A stretch of 64,000 nt of DNA, from assembly GCA_945910035.1 (NCBI GenBank), contig OX246754.1, forward strand, positions 61,488,678-61,552,677, in the 5' to 3' direction. The position numbers and the translations under genes are program-made. Below the pieces are notes generated by a model. The model had not been told where the DNA came from. It did no database searches and saw only the letters and a list, made by a program, of their open reading frames with translations. Positions 30,216 through 40,956 of this stretch are shown here, in pieces. Position 1 is the first letter of the stretch; each line of letters starts with the position of its first letter. This stretch comes from Brachypalpus laphriformis (Eukaryota; Arthropoda; Insecta; Diptera; Syrphidae).

Positions 30216-31275
30216 ACGGCAGGAATCTGTTACTACCATTCAATATAGCTCCCCAAATAAACAAAATGAAGACATTGGAAACCCACCCAGTTGATCTGTG
30301 ACTCCAACGCTTCGAATGCAAATGAGAGGAAATCAACACACTATGGGATGTGAACGGGGGACAATCCTTGGCTGCAGAATAAGGCTTAGTCGTAGATTTA
30401 TATGGAAGATATTGCAAAACGCTTCGGACACTGCCGCGATACTGTACGGGATGATTCCCAAGTGGTAAGAGTAATAGTTTAAAAAATCACATAATAGCTG
30501 GACAGAAAGGAGGGTAAACGAAGCTTTTTTTGTCCTATTGGAGAGTGATTACGTGCGCATAAAGTTGTCAATGGGCCACGGTCTTATTTAAAACGGTTTG
30601 TGGCAAAACTTCTATCATCGCAAACTGAAGCCGAGGCAACAAGAAGAACACTGGACGTTACACCAACCTTTTCAATTCGTAGAAAAATAATAAAACCACT
30701 TGGGAGTCAACCAATAAAAACCATTTTCCTCTTCTTACTTTCTTGTGATCGCTGTTCCCTATTTTTTATTTTTTTTTATTATTATTATTTATTCTTTATT
30801 CATATGCCTCAATTTTACAATTCATAAAGAGTTTTATAGATACATTGTTCGTTTTGGAATAAAAGTAAAGATAAGTATCATTCTGCAGTCTTAATGAACT
30901 TAATGAACTAGAGGCGAATGACCCATCAGCAAATTTCATAATTGGGTATATACTATGTGTGGGGTAAATTTAAATGATTTTTCAACAAAAACTATTTAGA
31001 AAATATATCTTCCTTTACTTTTTCCATCTTATTCAGTCACTACATAGGGTTGCCGCTGCTATCCCGTAGTAAGTGCTGAAAAAAAAAATTCTGTGAACTA
31101 TGAAAAAAATTGACTTATCCCCGACTAGGTCGAGCGCCACGCGGCCATGGTTTGTAATAACCTAATATCAGCAAAGCTTCAAAAAATCACTACGCCCAAA
31201 TACATATGTCTTTCTTGTCTTTTCTTTTCATTTCCAGCTTGCTGCGTTAATATAAAAACGGTAACACGTCGCCAA
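30216..31275. other. Unassigned stretch with a LINE-like 3' tail
   Basis: No gene I can name. Around 30760-30830 the plus strand reads tttattattattatttattctttattcat; on the minus strand this is an AATAAA-rich (AAT)n end, like the 3' tails of LINEs seen at 50025 and 52645, so a minus-strand LINE tail is likely. The 30420-30720 part has short open frames without recognised similarity. Confidence 0.35.
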
Positions 31276-33284
31276 AGTTCATTAACATTGCCCATGGCCA
31301 ACTCCTTGTGGATGACGACAAAATTCTGCAGAGGTGGCGGCAGTATTGTGAAGGACTTTGAATGAACAGTTTCCCCGGCTATACTTTCCAAGAGGCACCT
31401 ACCCCTAACATTGAAGAAATACCCGACATTAGAGTCGAAGAAATTAGTGAGGCTGTCAAATACTGGAAAAACGAAAAGCGCTTGGGCCAGACGAGATGCC
31501 TTCTGAGATCTGGATAAAGATGGGTGGCATCGGCTTCAGATGGCTCAGAATTCTCATCTCCAAATTTATGAGTGGTGATCCAATGCCCAATCAATAGAGG
31601 AAAAGCTACCTTCTCCCTGTATACAAAGGAAGGGTGGTACACGAAACTGTGGTCACTACCGTTCGATCAAGCTGATGTCACACACCATGAAGATCGTTGG
31701 TTGGTAGGTGGCCGACTGTGAAAAATAATACGACTATCTGATGACCAGTGCGGGTTTATCCCGAGTAAATCAACCACAGATGCAAACCAAAATGTAAGGA
31801 TCATAATGGAAAAACATCGTGATTCCTCCGGGGTGTGCATATTGTATTGCATGACTTTGAAAAGGCATTCGACAGACAACCACGAGATTTGATATGGGTG
31901 GCGCTAAAACATCGCCGGGATCCAGAAACGTATGTACAGATGATCATGGGCATGCACGAAGAGAAAAGATAAAAGTAAGATGCCCCACTGGAGTAACCGA
32001 AGAGTTCCCATTTAAAGTCGGGGTGCACCAGGGAAGCGTTTTAAGTCCTTTCCTGTTTATTACAGTCCTTGACTATCTGCTTGAAGGTAAAGTGACGCAC
32101 CCTAAGGTACATTAATTATTCTTTGTTGACAATGGATCCATCATAAGTGGGGATCCTACATCCCTGCAACGAGCACTTGATGGGTGGTTGGCCTTTTCGG
32201 GCGAATGTATATCGTATAAGTTCAAAAAAGACATAATACTTGTGCTGCCCATTCTCTGATCCATTCAGGCCTATTCCAGACATTCGTTTCAATGAAAGAG
32301 TGCTTCCCAAGTGCGAAAACTTCAAATATCTGGGATCTATGGTCAATAGGAAAGCAATTTGTGATGACGACATCAATCATCGCATAAGCGTGGGTGGATG
32401 AAGTGGCGAGAAAATTCCGCTATCTTCTGTGATAGAAAAATGCCCCCGAAGTTTAAAGCAAGGCTCTACACCGCAGTTGTGCGTCCAGCGCTCACATACG
32501 GTTCACAATGTTGGACGATGTACAAAAAGTATGAAAGTAAATTAGCGGCAGCTGAGATGAGGATGCTTCGCATGACAGCAGGAGTGACCAAGCTTAATCG
32601 AATAAGAAGCTCAAAGATCCTTGGAAGCCTTCACATCAGGGAAACCATCTCACGAGAAATAGATCACTACCGGCTCAGCTGGTATTGCCACGTTCAAAGA
32701 GAGATCATTTGAACCCTTTTAAAAGGGCAATATCAATGAAGGTTCCAAAGACATCGCGATATAGGAAAGGCAGGCCTATAAACGCCTGGATCACGTAAAT
32801 GCGACGGCATCGGCACTTCATTGGCCTCAGCCCCCTAGTGGGCGCCGTGGCGTAAGTGGTTAGTGTGTCGGATCACTACGCATGAGGTTCCAAGTTCGAA
32901 TCCCAGAAAATACCAAAAAAGTTTATTCACAGTCCCACCTCTCGCGAGCGTCTGACAAACATCCGAGAGTATTGTTGTCATGAAAAAGCTTCTCAAATCG
33001 CCGTTCGGATTCGGCATTAAACTGTAGGTCCCTTCCATTCGTGTGAAAAATATAACGCACACAACATGGGTGGTTGCGAGAAGCTAGGCCCTGGCACTTT
33101 AAAGAGCTGTTGCGCCAAATATTTGTATTTGTAGCCCAGTGATCCAAAACCGGGAGGCCGGCCGATATGCTCTGAGGTCAAATAGGAGAACCCTACAGAC
33201 AGATCAGTAGAAATGCGGTGAAGTGGGAGGGTTATGATCGCTTGTTTTTGGATCATAACCTCGCTGAAATAGAAAGAAGAAGAA
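31276..33284 (+). mobile_element. RTE-1 copy 3 (5' truncated, with SINE inserted)
   Basis: Plus-strand copy of the RTE-1 family, starting in the linker (LLVDDDKILQRWRQYCE region) and ending in gaagaagaa at about 33275-33284. It is more decayed than copies 1 and 2. Stops and frameshifts are numerous, and the palm motif reads FVDNG where the other copies have FADDG. The C-terminal part is clearest at 32398-32712 (KWRENSAIFCDRKMPPKF, VRPALTYGSQCWTMYKKYESKL, RLSWYCHVQR). A SINE interrupts the end at 32841-33133. Confidence 0.8.
32841..33133 (+). mobile_element. tRNA-derived SINE, copy 1
   Basis: Non-coding insert of about 290 bp within the RTE-1 3' region. It begins ggcgccgtgg and has an excellent RNA polymerase III A box (tggcgtaagtgg, 32848-32859) and B box (gttcgaatcc, 32894-32903) at tRNA-like spacing. 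The 3' end is AT-rich (atttgtatttgtag). Flanks ccctagtg and gcccagtg suggest a short imperfect target duplication. The second copy is at 62633-62789. The body after the tRNA head does not fold as a tRNA gene, so this is a SINE and not a tRNA. Confidence 0.75.
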
Positions 33285-33465
33285 CATATTGATTCAGTTG
33301 TACTTTTTTTCTAAATTAAAAAAAAAAAAAAAACAGTTTTCTATTATTTTCACTTGGATCCTGGATTTTAGTCCATTAAGTACTGATGATGAAATCACTC
33401 AAATATTGTTCTCCCACATTTATGCACATTTTAACACTTGTGACGGTGTCTTTCATCACTATTTT

Positions 33466-34250
33466 CAATACTTTTGTACAGTTCCGGGTGGACCTGGGTC
33501 TTAACTATCAAACCTCTCAAGCTAGCCCAATTAGGAGACAGCTGCCTCCATTTGTGCACTCCAAGTTGGTTGAGGTCCCTGTCCACTTTTTTGCGCCACC
33601 TGCGGCGTCGCGCCGTCCTTCCGGGGTGGATTAGAAGATTTTCGGGGCTAGAACGGTGGGCTCCATCTGCTTTGCATGATTCAGCCATCTTAGTCGCTGT
33701 ATGCGAACTTTTCTGGCTAAGTCGTTGCCCTTGTACAGGCCATATAGTTTGGCATTGTACCTTCTCCTCCACTCGTCGTCTATGCAGATGGGACCAAACA
33801 TCACTCGAATAACATTTCTCTCAAAGCAACCAAGGGCATTCTCATCCGATTTTGATAAAGTTCATACCTTTGCGCCATATAGCAGGATTGGGATGATAAG
33901 TATTTTGTACAGAGTTACCTTAGTAGTTCAAGACAGGGTTTCTTACTCAATTGCCTTCTAAGTCCATAAAAACAGCGATTCGCAAAAATAATTCTTCATT
34001 TAATCTCCCCACTGTTTTCATTTGCAGAACTCACAATAGAGCCTAGGTGAACAAAAGTCCTTTACTACCTCAAAATTATATCTGTCTATCATGCCATTCT
34101 GCCCAAGACCCCGATGATGTGTGTCCTTTTTTGTAGACAGCATATTTTTTGTTTTGCTTTCATTGACCAATCAACCCATTTTTGCGGCCACCGTCTCAAT
34201 CCTCACAATCGCCAAACTTTTTTGCCATAAGGAGAAAAGGTTTAAGGAAG
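33466..34250 (-). mobile_element. RTE-2 C-terminal fragment
   Basis: Minus-strand fragment with the C-terminal RTE-2 region: (R)NVIRVMFGPICIDDEWRRRYN near 33800, LARKVRIQRLRWLNHA near 33710, GRRRRWRKKVDRDLNQLGV near 33600 and the 3' cap ending gttccgggtgg at about 33483. Upstream parts reach about 34250. No RT core remains. Confidence 0.7.
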
Positions 34251-34524
34251 GGGAGCTGCTTTTAGTGGGTGGAAGTCCACACTGTTACTGAGTACAGGCT
34301 CAGTTTTGGCTCCTAACGCATAAAAAAATTTACTTTTTCACCTTATGCTAGTAAAAGGTTGTAACAATCAAGAGCCCCTATCATAGCTGAATTATAATGA
34401 GATACCTAAGCGGTATATCATAATTTTTACCGACAGCTAAGCCGCGGTTAAATCCCTGGAATCTGTCACCTTCTAGTCAAAACCACTTTAACGAAATAGC
34501 TGAATAGCTTAATACTCACCTTTT
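34251..34524. other. Unassigned spacer
   Basis: No coding pattern on either strand. Confidence 0.3.
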
Positions 34525-34975
34525 CGCGTGCAGTGGCATAGGGACATTCCAGAAAACTGCATGGCCAACGAACTCACGAGCTCACTGTGTTGGTTTTACG
34601 GGAGAAGGGGACCTCGACATGCCTCGACATTGACACAACCAATCACAGACGGGCAAATGGCACCACGTGCCACATCACGAGATAGATCTGGCTTGGGCTG
34701 GATCACAAATGCGGAAACTATTTAATTACAAAGGTCGCACATCAGTACTTTAGTGGGTGTCATTGCAAGACACTGTATTATCGCCCAACATGCCAGTTCG
34801 ATAGGCCTCCTCTCAAATTATTTTTGAAGAATCCATCCTCCTCAGCACGTGTCCAGCTTTCCAATCAAAGAAAACAGCACCTTGAAGCTAACCTTCTCAA
34901 TTACCTCGATAAACTTGCTAACGTCAACATTAGGGGCCTATAGTGTTTTAGAACAAGCTCCGGTTGGTTCTGTGG
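34525..34975 (+). mobile_element. LOA-type LINE C-terminal fragment
   Basis: Plus-strand remnant of the RNase H end and C-terminal zinc segment of an LOA element: HRDIPENCMANEL near 34535 (the His...Gly-Asn...Ala-Asp block, with changes), then ISTLVGVIARHCIIAQHASSIGLL near 34745-34815 and a Cys-poor remnant of the final finger. Several stops. Comparable blocks occur at 15300-15670. Confidence 0.5.
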
Positions 34976-35926
34976 GTAGTTCTGGAGCATACCTATATCC
35001 TTGTGGCTTTACAATACGCCTATACTGGTCTAAGTGAGTCTGCATCAGTCAGGTCCAAGTGAGTCTGCGATTCGAACCTACCTAGCGTAGTCCAAGGTTC
35101 GTCTGGCGGTTAGACTTTTAAAGTTTAAGGAGTTCTCAAAGGCTGTAAATGTTACTGTGATCAAGGTTGAAAACTAATTATGAAAACCATCTGCTTTCTG
35201 CACTTTAAATGTCGTTTTCCATAAAGACTCGTCTGCGGAGTACTCTGATTGACTATGCTAATTATACTCGTAATTGATGAATCAATAGTTTGAAAATGTC
35301 AACATATCATTCTCCAACCACCCGAATCCAGAAATAGCAACATCGGTTGACGTTTAACATTTCGCACATACCATATTGCTGAGACATCAGTATCCGTATG
35401 TAAAAGTCGTCCGTCATATTTTATGACATGCAATCCTGACTGTCTACATCTACCATCACATAAATCACGTAATTTTATTATCATCTTCAGAACAAGCAGG
35501 AAAGAGAAACCCAGAGTGTGGGACTGTCCTCTCTTCCTCGATACAAGATACATCACCGATTATAATGGCGTCGTTGTAAAATTGCGAAGGCGGAAGGCGG
35601 GAATTTGCATTTTACGACATTTTTTATTCATCTACTTTCTCTTGGTTCACATGGGAATATTTGATTAGTACCAGCGCTTGATAACTTTGACATTAAAGAT
35701 ATTTCGTATCTCATACCAAGTCTCTTAAACGTAACGTACACCAGTGGCGAGACGTAATAACCAATTTTAAGTGCTTTTATGGTAAAATAAATTTAAGACC
35801 ACTAATGGACCAATGTGGTCCTATGTCGATTAACCGATTTCGAATAAACGAATGAAATGCGATGCAAATTTGCCATCCGATAAAATTCGATACACCCCTC
35901 GCCTACATAGTAGCAGGATGTGATGA
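34976..35926. other. Unassigned stretch
   Basis: No gene recognised. Near 35028-35078 a 17-bp unit (ggtc[ct]aagtgagtctgc) is present twice. The minus strand has an 85-codon open frame at 35556-35299 without recognised similarity. Confidence 0.3.
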
Positions 35927-36154
35927 GTGAACGAGGGATTGAGGTATTTTCACAAATGGCCACTCCTAATGCCTCTAAAAAGATATGCTTTCATTTTTTT
36001 TGTGCTCCTCTTCGTCGGGTATTATACCGACATTACGGCAACCGACGACGGACGGGGGATGAATACTGGTCCATCAGAGTGCTTTAATGTTATCGACACG
36101 CATTTAGCCCAAGATCGTGCTGCTTTGGTCTCGGAAGGAATAAGACTGTTTTGA
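35927..36154 (+). CDS. Possible small secreted peptide (unverified)
   Basis: An open frame of 75 codons. From the internal Met at 35969 it reads like a signal peptide (basic MPLKRY start, then the hydrophobic FIFFVLLFVGYY, with a small-residue cleavage region near ITA), followed by an acidic and polar segment of about 37 residues with a single Cys. No family recognised. There is no visible promoter or polyadenylation evidence, and a frame of this length can arise by chance. Listed because it lies in the only 2-kb stretch here not clearly made of transposons. Confidence 0.2.
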   Translation: MNEGLRYFHKWPLLMPLKRYAFIFFVLLFVGYYTDITATDDGRGMNTGPSECFNVIDTHLAQDRAALVSEGIRLF

Positions 36155-36957
36155 ACGGAAGGTTTTTTTTTTGGAATGGGATATCTTCTTCGTTGTCGTT
36201 GTCAGCTGGGCTGGGACAAGTAAATAATTGAATCAATGAAAATGTCAGGGTGAGAGGTGTAATTGAATATAATGGTAAATGGCATTTCTACCGTGATGTT
36301 AGGTACAGCAATAGATACGGATACAGATGTTTTTTGCGAGGGTTGCTTCGGCAAATTTAATGCGATTGATGGGTTTGACTTTGACCGTTCAATAACAAAT
36401 TATATCAAGGGGTAGAGATGGGTCGCTAATGGGATGGTACAGTTAATTATGTTATTTTAGACTTTCTTAAGGACTAAAGCCTAATGGATGATGATAAAGT
36501 GCTGTGGAGTTTAATTGAGTAAATAACTTTTAGAATGACTGACATTGTGACAAAGCATACGAACGAGGTATCTGCTAGTTATTGATTTATGAGCGAAAAG
36601 GTGCATTTTTGAGTTCTAAGTAAATGTCAAGGCAGTTTCAATTTATTATGGTTTGACAAATAGAGCCTAAGGGAGAGTGCTTCACTTAATTATGGTTTTG
36701 CTTCGTTGGATTACTCTATTGACTTTGGTCTTGAATAGAAGTGATGTTTCAGGGTAAAAGTGCGATGAGAGTGACACTGACATTGGGGTCGTATATACAT
36801 ATGTATATGTATCAGGTCACTCTGTTTAAAAATCATGTTTTTAGTGTCTATAGTTAGGAGATATAAAGCCGCAACAGACATACCATATGTATGTACACAC
36901 AAACGGGCGATACCAATAGGGTTTATATTTGTATTTTACTATCTTTTTGATTAATTA
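36155..36957. other. Unassigned AT-rich stretch
   Basis: No gene seen. A short TA-rich palindromic run (tatacatatgtatatgtat) lies near 36793-36811. Confidence 0.3.
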
Positions 36958-37340
36958 CTTACTTAAATGGTACTACAGTCGCGGGTGGATCTGTGCAGCG
37001 CACTAAGTTGTTGCAGGTCATTTTCCACTTATTCGCGCCACATAAGTTTAGGCCTTCCTCTACTACGTTGTCTCTCTGAAGCGAATTTAAGAACTTTTAG
37101 GGCCGGAACGTTTGTGTCCATTCGCTTTACATGTACAAAACAACGCAGTTGTCGTATGCGTACTCTTTTGGCCAGCTCGATATCGCTGAGTAGGCCACGT
37201 AGGTAGGTAAGTAGGAGTGGCGGTTCAGTTAAAAAGAACCCATTTAGCACTTGGTGGCGTTTTGATTCCACAACTCATGTAACCTGGCTCTTGAGGATTG
37301 TTGGTGAGGAGTTTCTGAATCAAAACTATGGAATTTAAGA
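36958..37340 (-). mobile_element. RTE-2 3' fragment
   Basis: Minus-strand last part of RTE-2: RVRIQLRCFVHVKRMD-type segment near 37150, SRGRPKLMWRE near 37040, then the 3' cap and its AAGT-type repeat end (plus strand attacttacttaaatgg at 36954-36969). RTE-1 copy 2 was inserted next to it. Confidence 0.65.
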
Positions 37341-37359
37341 AAGATATTAGTTGTTTGAT
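37341..37359. repeat. Target-site duplication of RTE-1 copy 2 (left)
   Basis: aagatattagttgtttgat; the matching copy at 40693-40711 differs at one base. Confidence 0.85.
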
Positions 37360-40300
37360 CTTCTTCTTCCTTTTATCAGCGAGGCCATTATTCGAAAACA
37401 AGGGATCACAGCCCTCCCACTTCACCGCATTTCTACTGATCCGCCTGTGGGGTTCGCCTATTTGACCTCAGAAAATATCGGCAGGCCTGCCGATTTTGGA
37501 TTACTCGGTTACTGAGGCCAGTGAAATGCCGATGTCGTCGCATTTGTCTGATCCAGGCGTTTATAGGCCTGCCTTTCCTACATCGCGATGTCTTTGGAAC
37601 GTGCATTGATATTGCCTTTTTAACAGGGTTCAAATGATCTCTTCTTTGAACGTGGCAATACCAACTGAGCCGGTCGCGCTCTATTTTTTGTACGATAGTT
37701 TCCTTGATGTGAAAGCTTCCACGGATCTTCGAACTTCTTATTCGATCAAGCTTTGTCACTTCTGCTGTCATGCGAAGCATCTTCATCTCAGCTGCCGTTA
37801 ATTTACTCTCATACTTTTTGTACATCGTCCAACATTGTGAACCGTATGTGAGCGCTGGACGTACAACTGCGGTGTAGAGCCTTCCTTTCAACTTAGGTGG
37901 AATTTTTCTGTCACAGAAGATAGCGGAATTTTCTCGCCATTTCATCCACCCTACGCTTACACGATGATTGATGTCGTCATCACAAGTTGCTTTGCTATTG
38001 ATCATAATGCGATACCCATTTCCCTCCAAAACGTCCACCCACACATCAAGTGCTCGTTGCAGGGATGTAGGATCCTCACTTATGATGGCTCCATCGTCAG
38101 CAAAGAATAACTGATGTACCTTGGGGTTCATCACTTTACCTTCAAGCAGATAATCAAGGACTGTAATAAAGAGCAAAGGACTTAAAACGCTTCCCTGGTG
38201 TACCCCGACTTTGATTGGGAACTCTTCGGTTACTCCAGCGGGGCATCTTACTTTTGTCTTTGCTCCTTCGTACATGTCCATAATCATCTGTACATAGGTT
38301 TCTGGAACCCCTCGGTGTCTTAGCGCCACCCATATCAGATCTCGTGGTTGTCTGTCGAATGCCTTTTCAAAGTCAAGCAATACAATATGCAAATCCCTTA
38401 AGGAATCACGATGTTTTTCCATTATGATCCTTATACTTTGGATTGCATCTGTGGTTGATTTACCCGAGACAAACCCGCACTGATCATCAGATAGCCGTAT
38501 TATATTTCGCAGTCGGCCACCTAATACCCGCTCAACGATCTTCATGGTGTGTGACATCAGCTTATTCGAACGGTAGTTATCACAGTTTCGCGTATCACCC
38601 TTCCCTTTGTATACTGGGAGGAGGTAACTTTCCCTCCATTGATTCGGCATTGGATCACCTCTCACGAATTTGGAGATGAGAATTCTGAGCCATCTGAACC
38701 CGATGTCTCCCATCTTTTTCCAGAACTCAGAGGGTATTTCGTCTGGCCCAACCGCTTTTCGTTTTTTGGAGTATTTGACCGCCTCACTAACTGATTCGAC
38801 TGTAATGTCGGGTATTTCTTCACAGTTAGGGGTGGCTCTTGGAAAGTATAGCCGGGGAAACTGTTCATTTAAAAGCTCTTCACAATACTGCCGCCACCTC
38901 TGCAGAATTTTGTCGTCATCCACAAGAAGCTGGCCATAAGCATTGCTAATGAACTTTGGCGAACGAATCTCCTGAGCATTGCTCCTTCTTTGGGGGGCTA
39001 TTTTGAAGATAGCGGCGCTCTTGTTCATATTGTGTCTTCGCAGCTCCTGGATAGCCTGGTTTGCATCAGCAACTGGGGAAAATATTTTCTCCAGCTCCCG
39101 ATACAGGCCCTCCGTACTCTCTGCTTGAAGGTGGGCGCACTTCTTCTTCGCTTTTTTCGTGCAGCATCTGTAATCCATTTCGAGGCGAGCTTTTTCGTCA
39201 TTATTATTAGAGGGGCACTTTGACCAAGCTTTGGAAGCCGCTTTCTTCTCATTTATCACTTTCTCAGCTTCACCACTCCACCACCATGTTTCTTTGGCGT
39301 GTTGATAGTGGCCTTTTGAAGCTCATAGCAGTGATTTGGCCTTATTTAAGCAAGTTCGCTGTAGGGAATCCCACATATTTTGTGCTCTGCACTCTTCATC
39401 CTCAGCTCCGTTGATGGTGTGAGAGAGGTAATTTTTCATTACGAAAACAAAAGCTTCGCCTTTTTCTTTGTCCAGATTGTACCAGTTGATTTTCTCAGAG
39501 ACCTTTGTTTGTTTGCTTTTCTTCGGTGTTTTCATACAAATTTCGGTTAGCAGGAGACGGTGTTGCCGACGATTACCTCTCCCAGGATCACTTTGCAATC
39601 TTTTACCCGAAGCTTCATGAAACTGGCTACCAAATGGTAGTCAATCTGAGTTTCATCTCCACCACTGCTGTAAGTGATTAGGTGTCGGCTTTGTTTGATG
39701 AACATGGTATTTAACACGATAAGACCGTGTTATTTGCACATGCTTAGGATGTCTTCACCATGGCAGTCTTCATAGTCTTCGTTTGATTTCCCGACATGTC
39801 CATTCAAATCTCCTCCAACAAACAGAAATTCTTCCTTTGGGATGTTCTTAAGGAGATTGTGGAAATCTAGCCAAAATGCATCTTTATCTCTCTGATTGTA
39901 CCCATCGTGGGGAGCATATGCACTGACAATATTCCACACCTCTCCTTGTATTACTAGTTTGAGAGACATCAATCGGTCGCTGGACTTCGAAATGCTCAAG
40001 ACGTTTTCAAGTAGCTCTGCCGCAAGGATGATACCGATTCCGTTCTTAGACTTTTCCGTTCCGTAGTAGAACATCTTGTAATCTTTTGTCCTAACGTCCA
40101 AGAAACGCGCCCGATTCCCGGTGTTTTTCCATTTCGTCTCTTGGACACACAAGTTGTCCACGCGCCTTCTATTCATCATCTCGTAACTTCGACCGGTCAT
40201 GCTTCAAACGTTCCAACTCGCGACCCTCAAATTGCGTCCAAACTGTTTCATTATTTTGCTAGCCCCCGGAATCCGTATAGCTCTGACCCGAACATTTCTG

Positions 40301-40692
40301 CTCGGTCCAGGATCAGTACCATGCACAGCAGTGGTAGTGCCTGGCGGGGTAGTGCCTTTCCTTTTTGCAAGTATTACCATAATGATACAGTTTTGCAATA
40401 CAATTTTTTGCACCATATTGCGATGGTGTCTGTTGTTTGACACGTGCATGCTCCTGTTTTAGTATTGTTTGATCTTTCTTTTATGACACCGGTGATCTCC
40501 AGTCGTGTCAACCCACGGACTCGCATGCACACTTGTGGGAGAGTTTTTAAGGTAGCATATGTGTCGCTAGGCTCACTTGGGTGTTATATTGCCTAGATCT
40601 GATTTGTCCCCTTAGTCGCCTTTTACGACAAGCGCTGGTTGTTGGGGGGGGGGGGCGCTGCAGTGATATTCTTAACCCGTCCCTGCACAGGG
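37360..40692 (-). mobile_element. RTE-1 copy 2, full length
   Basis: 3333-bp minus-strand element, the most complete RTE-1 here. It contains a 5' leader (40692 to about 40450), an endonuclease, an RT, a C-terminal region and a 3' end in CTT/GAA repeats, flanked by a 19-bp target duplication with one mismatch. The leader holds a 12-G run (40644-40655, plus strand) and the 19-nt motif at 40612-40630 that also occurs in Jockey F. Confidence 0.9.
37433..40449 (-). pseudogene. RTE-1 copy 2 ORF (endonuclease + reverse transcriptase)
   Basis: Pieces: 40449-40204 (ends LRVASWNV, then a TGA where related proteins have Gly), 40200-39730 (CVQETKW, SAYAPHDGYN, FVGGDLNGHVGKSN), 39598-39323 (QTKVSEKINWYNLD linker) and the long frame 39259-37433 of 608 codons. 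The long frame has VGPDEIPSEFWKK, NCDNYRSNKLMSHTMKIVE, CGFVSGKSTTDAI, LLDFEKAFDR, VGVHQGSVLSPLLF, LFFADDGAII and the C-terminal GRPINAW block. Against copy 1 it has an in-frame loss of about 45 codons just before INSKATCDDDINH. The catalytic residues are intact, but the ORF as a whole is not. Confidence 0.85.
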
Positions 40693-40711
40693 AAGATATT
40701 AGTTGCTTGAT
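40693..40711. repeat. Target-site duplication of RTE-1 copy 2 (right)
   Basis: aagatattagttgcttgat, one base different from 37341-37359. Confidence 0.85.
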
Positions 40712-40956
40712 ATTTTTCCCTAAAACCTTCTCAAGTGATTGAAGATGAGTTTACCTAAAATTTGCTCTCTCGCCCTAGCTAGTGCCAGATAGGCAAATAC
40801 ATAATGGGTAAGGGTCTCTTTTTAATTGCAACATTGCAACTGCAGCAGTATACGTCATGTGGCTGATACCCTCATCAGCCAGTATCCCGTGCATGTCGTC
40901 TGTTTCGGTCTTGTTGTGGATTGGCCACATCTTTCTAGATATTTCGACTTGGCGTT

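Noticed and set aside
32841..32910. A functional tRNA gene at the A and B boxes
   Set aside because: The polymerase III boxes are good, but the sequence does not close into a clean acceptor stem, continues without a terminator into a repeat body, and recurs at 62633. It is a SINE head.
38935..40450. A host craniofacial development protein 2 gene
   Set aside because: The GDLNGHVG endonuclease is followed by RT in the same element and has target duplications. It is an RTE endonuclease; the gene name is a common mislabel.
40450..40692. A complete HDV-like ribozyme at the RTE-1 5' end
   Set aside because: I could find the small gtcg/cgac hairpin but not the long first stem or the double pseudoknot that defines the fold. 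The leader is left as a structured region of unknown role.
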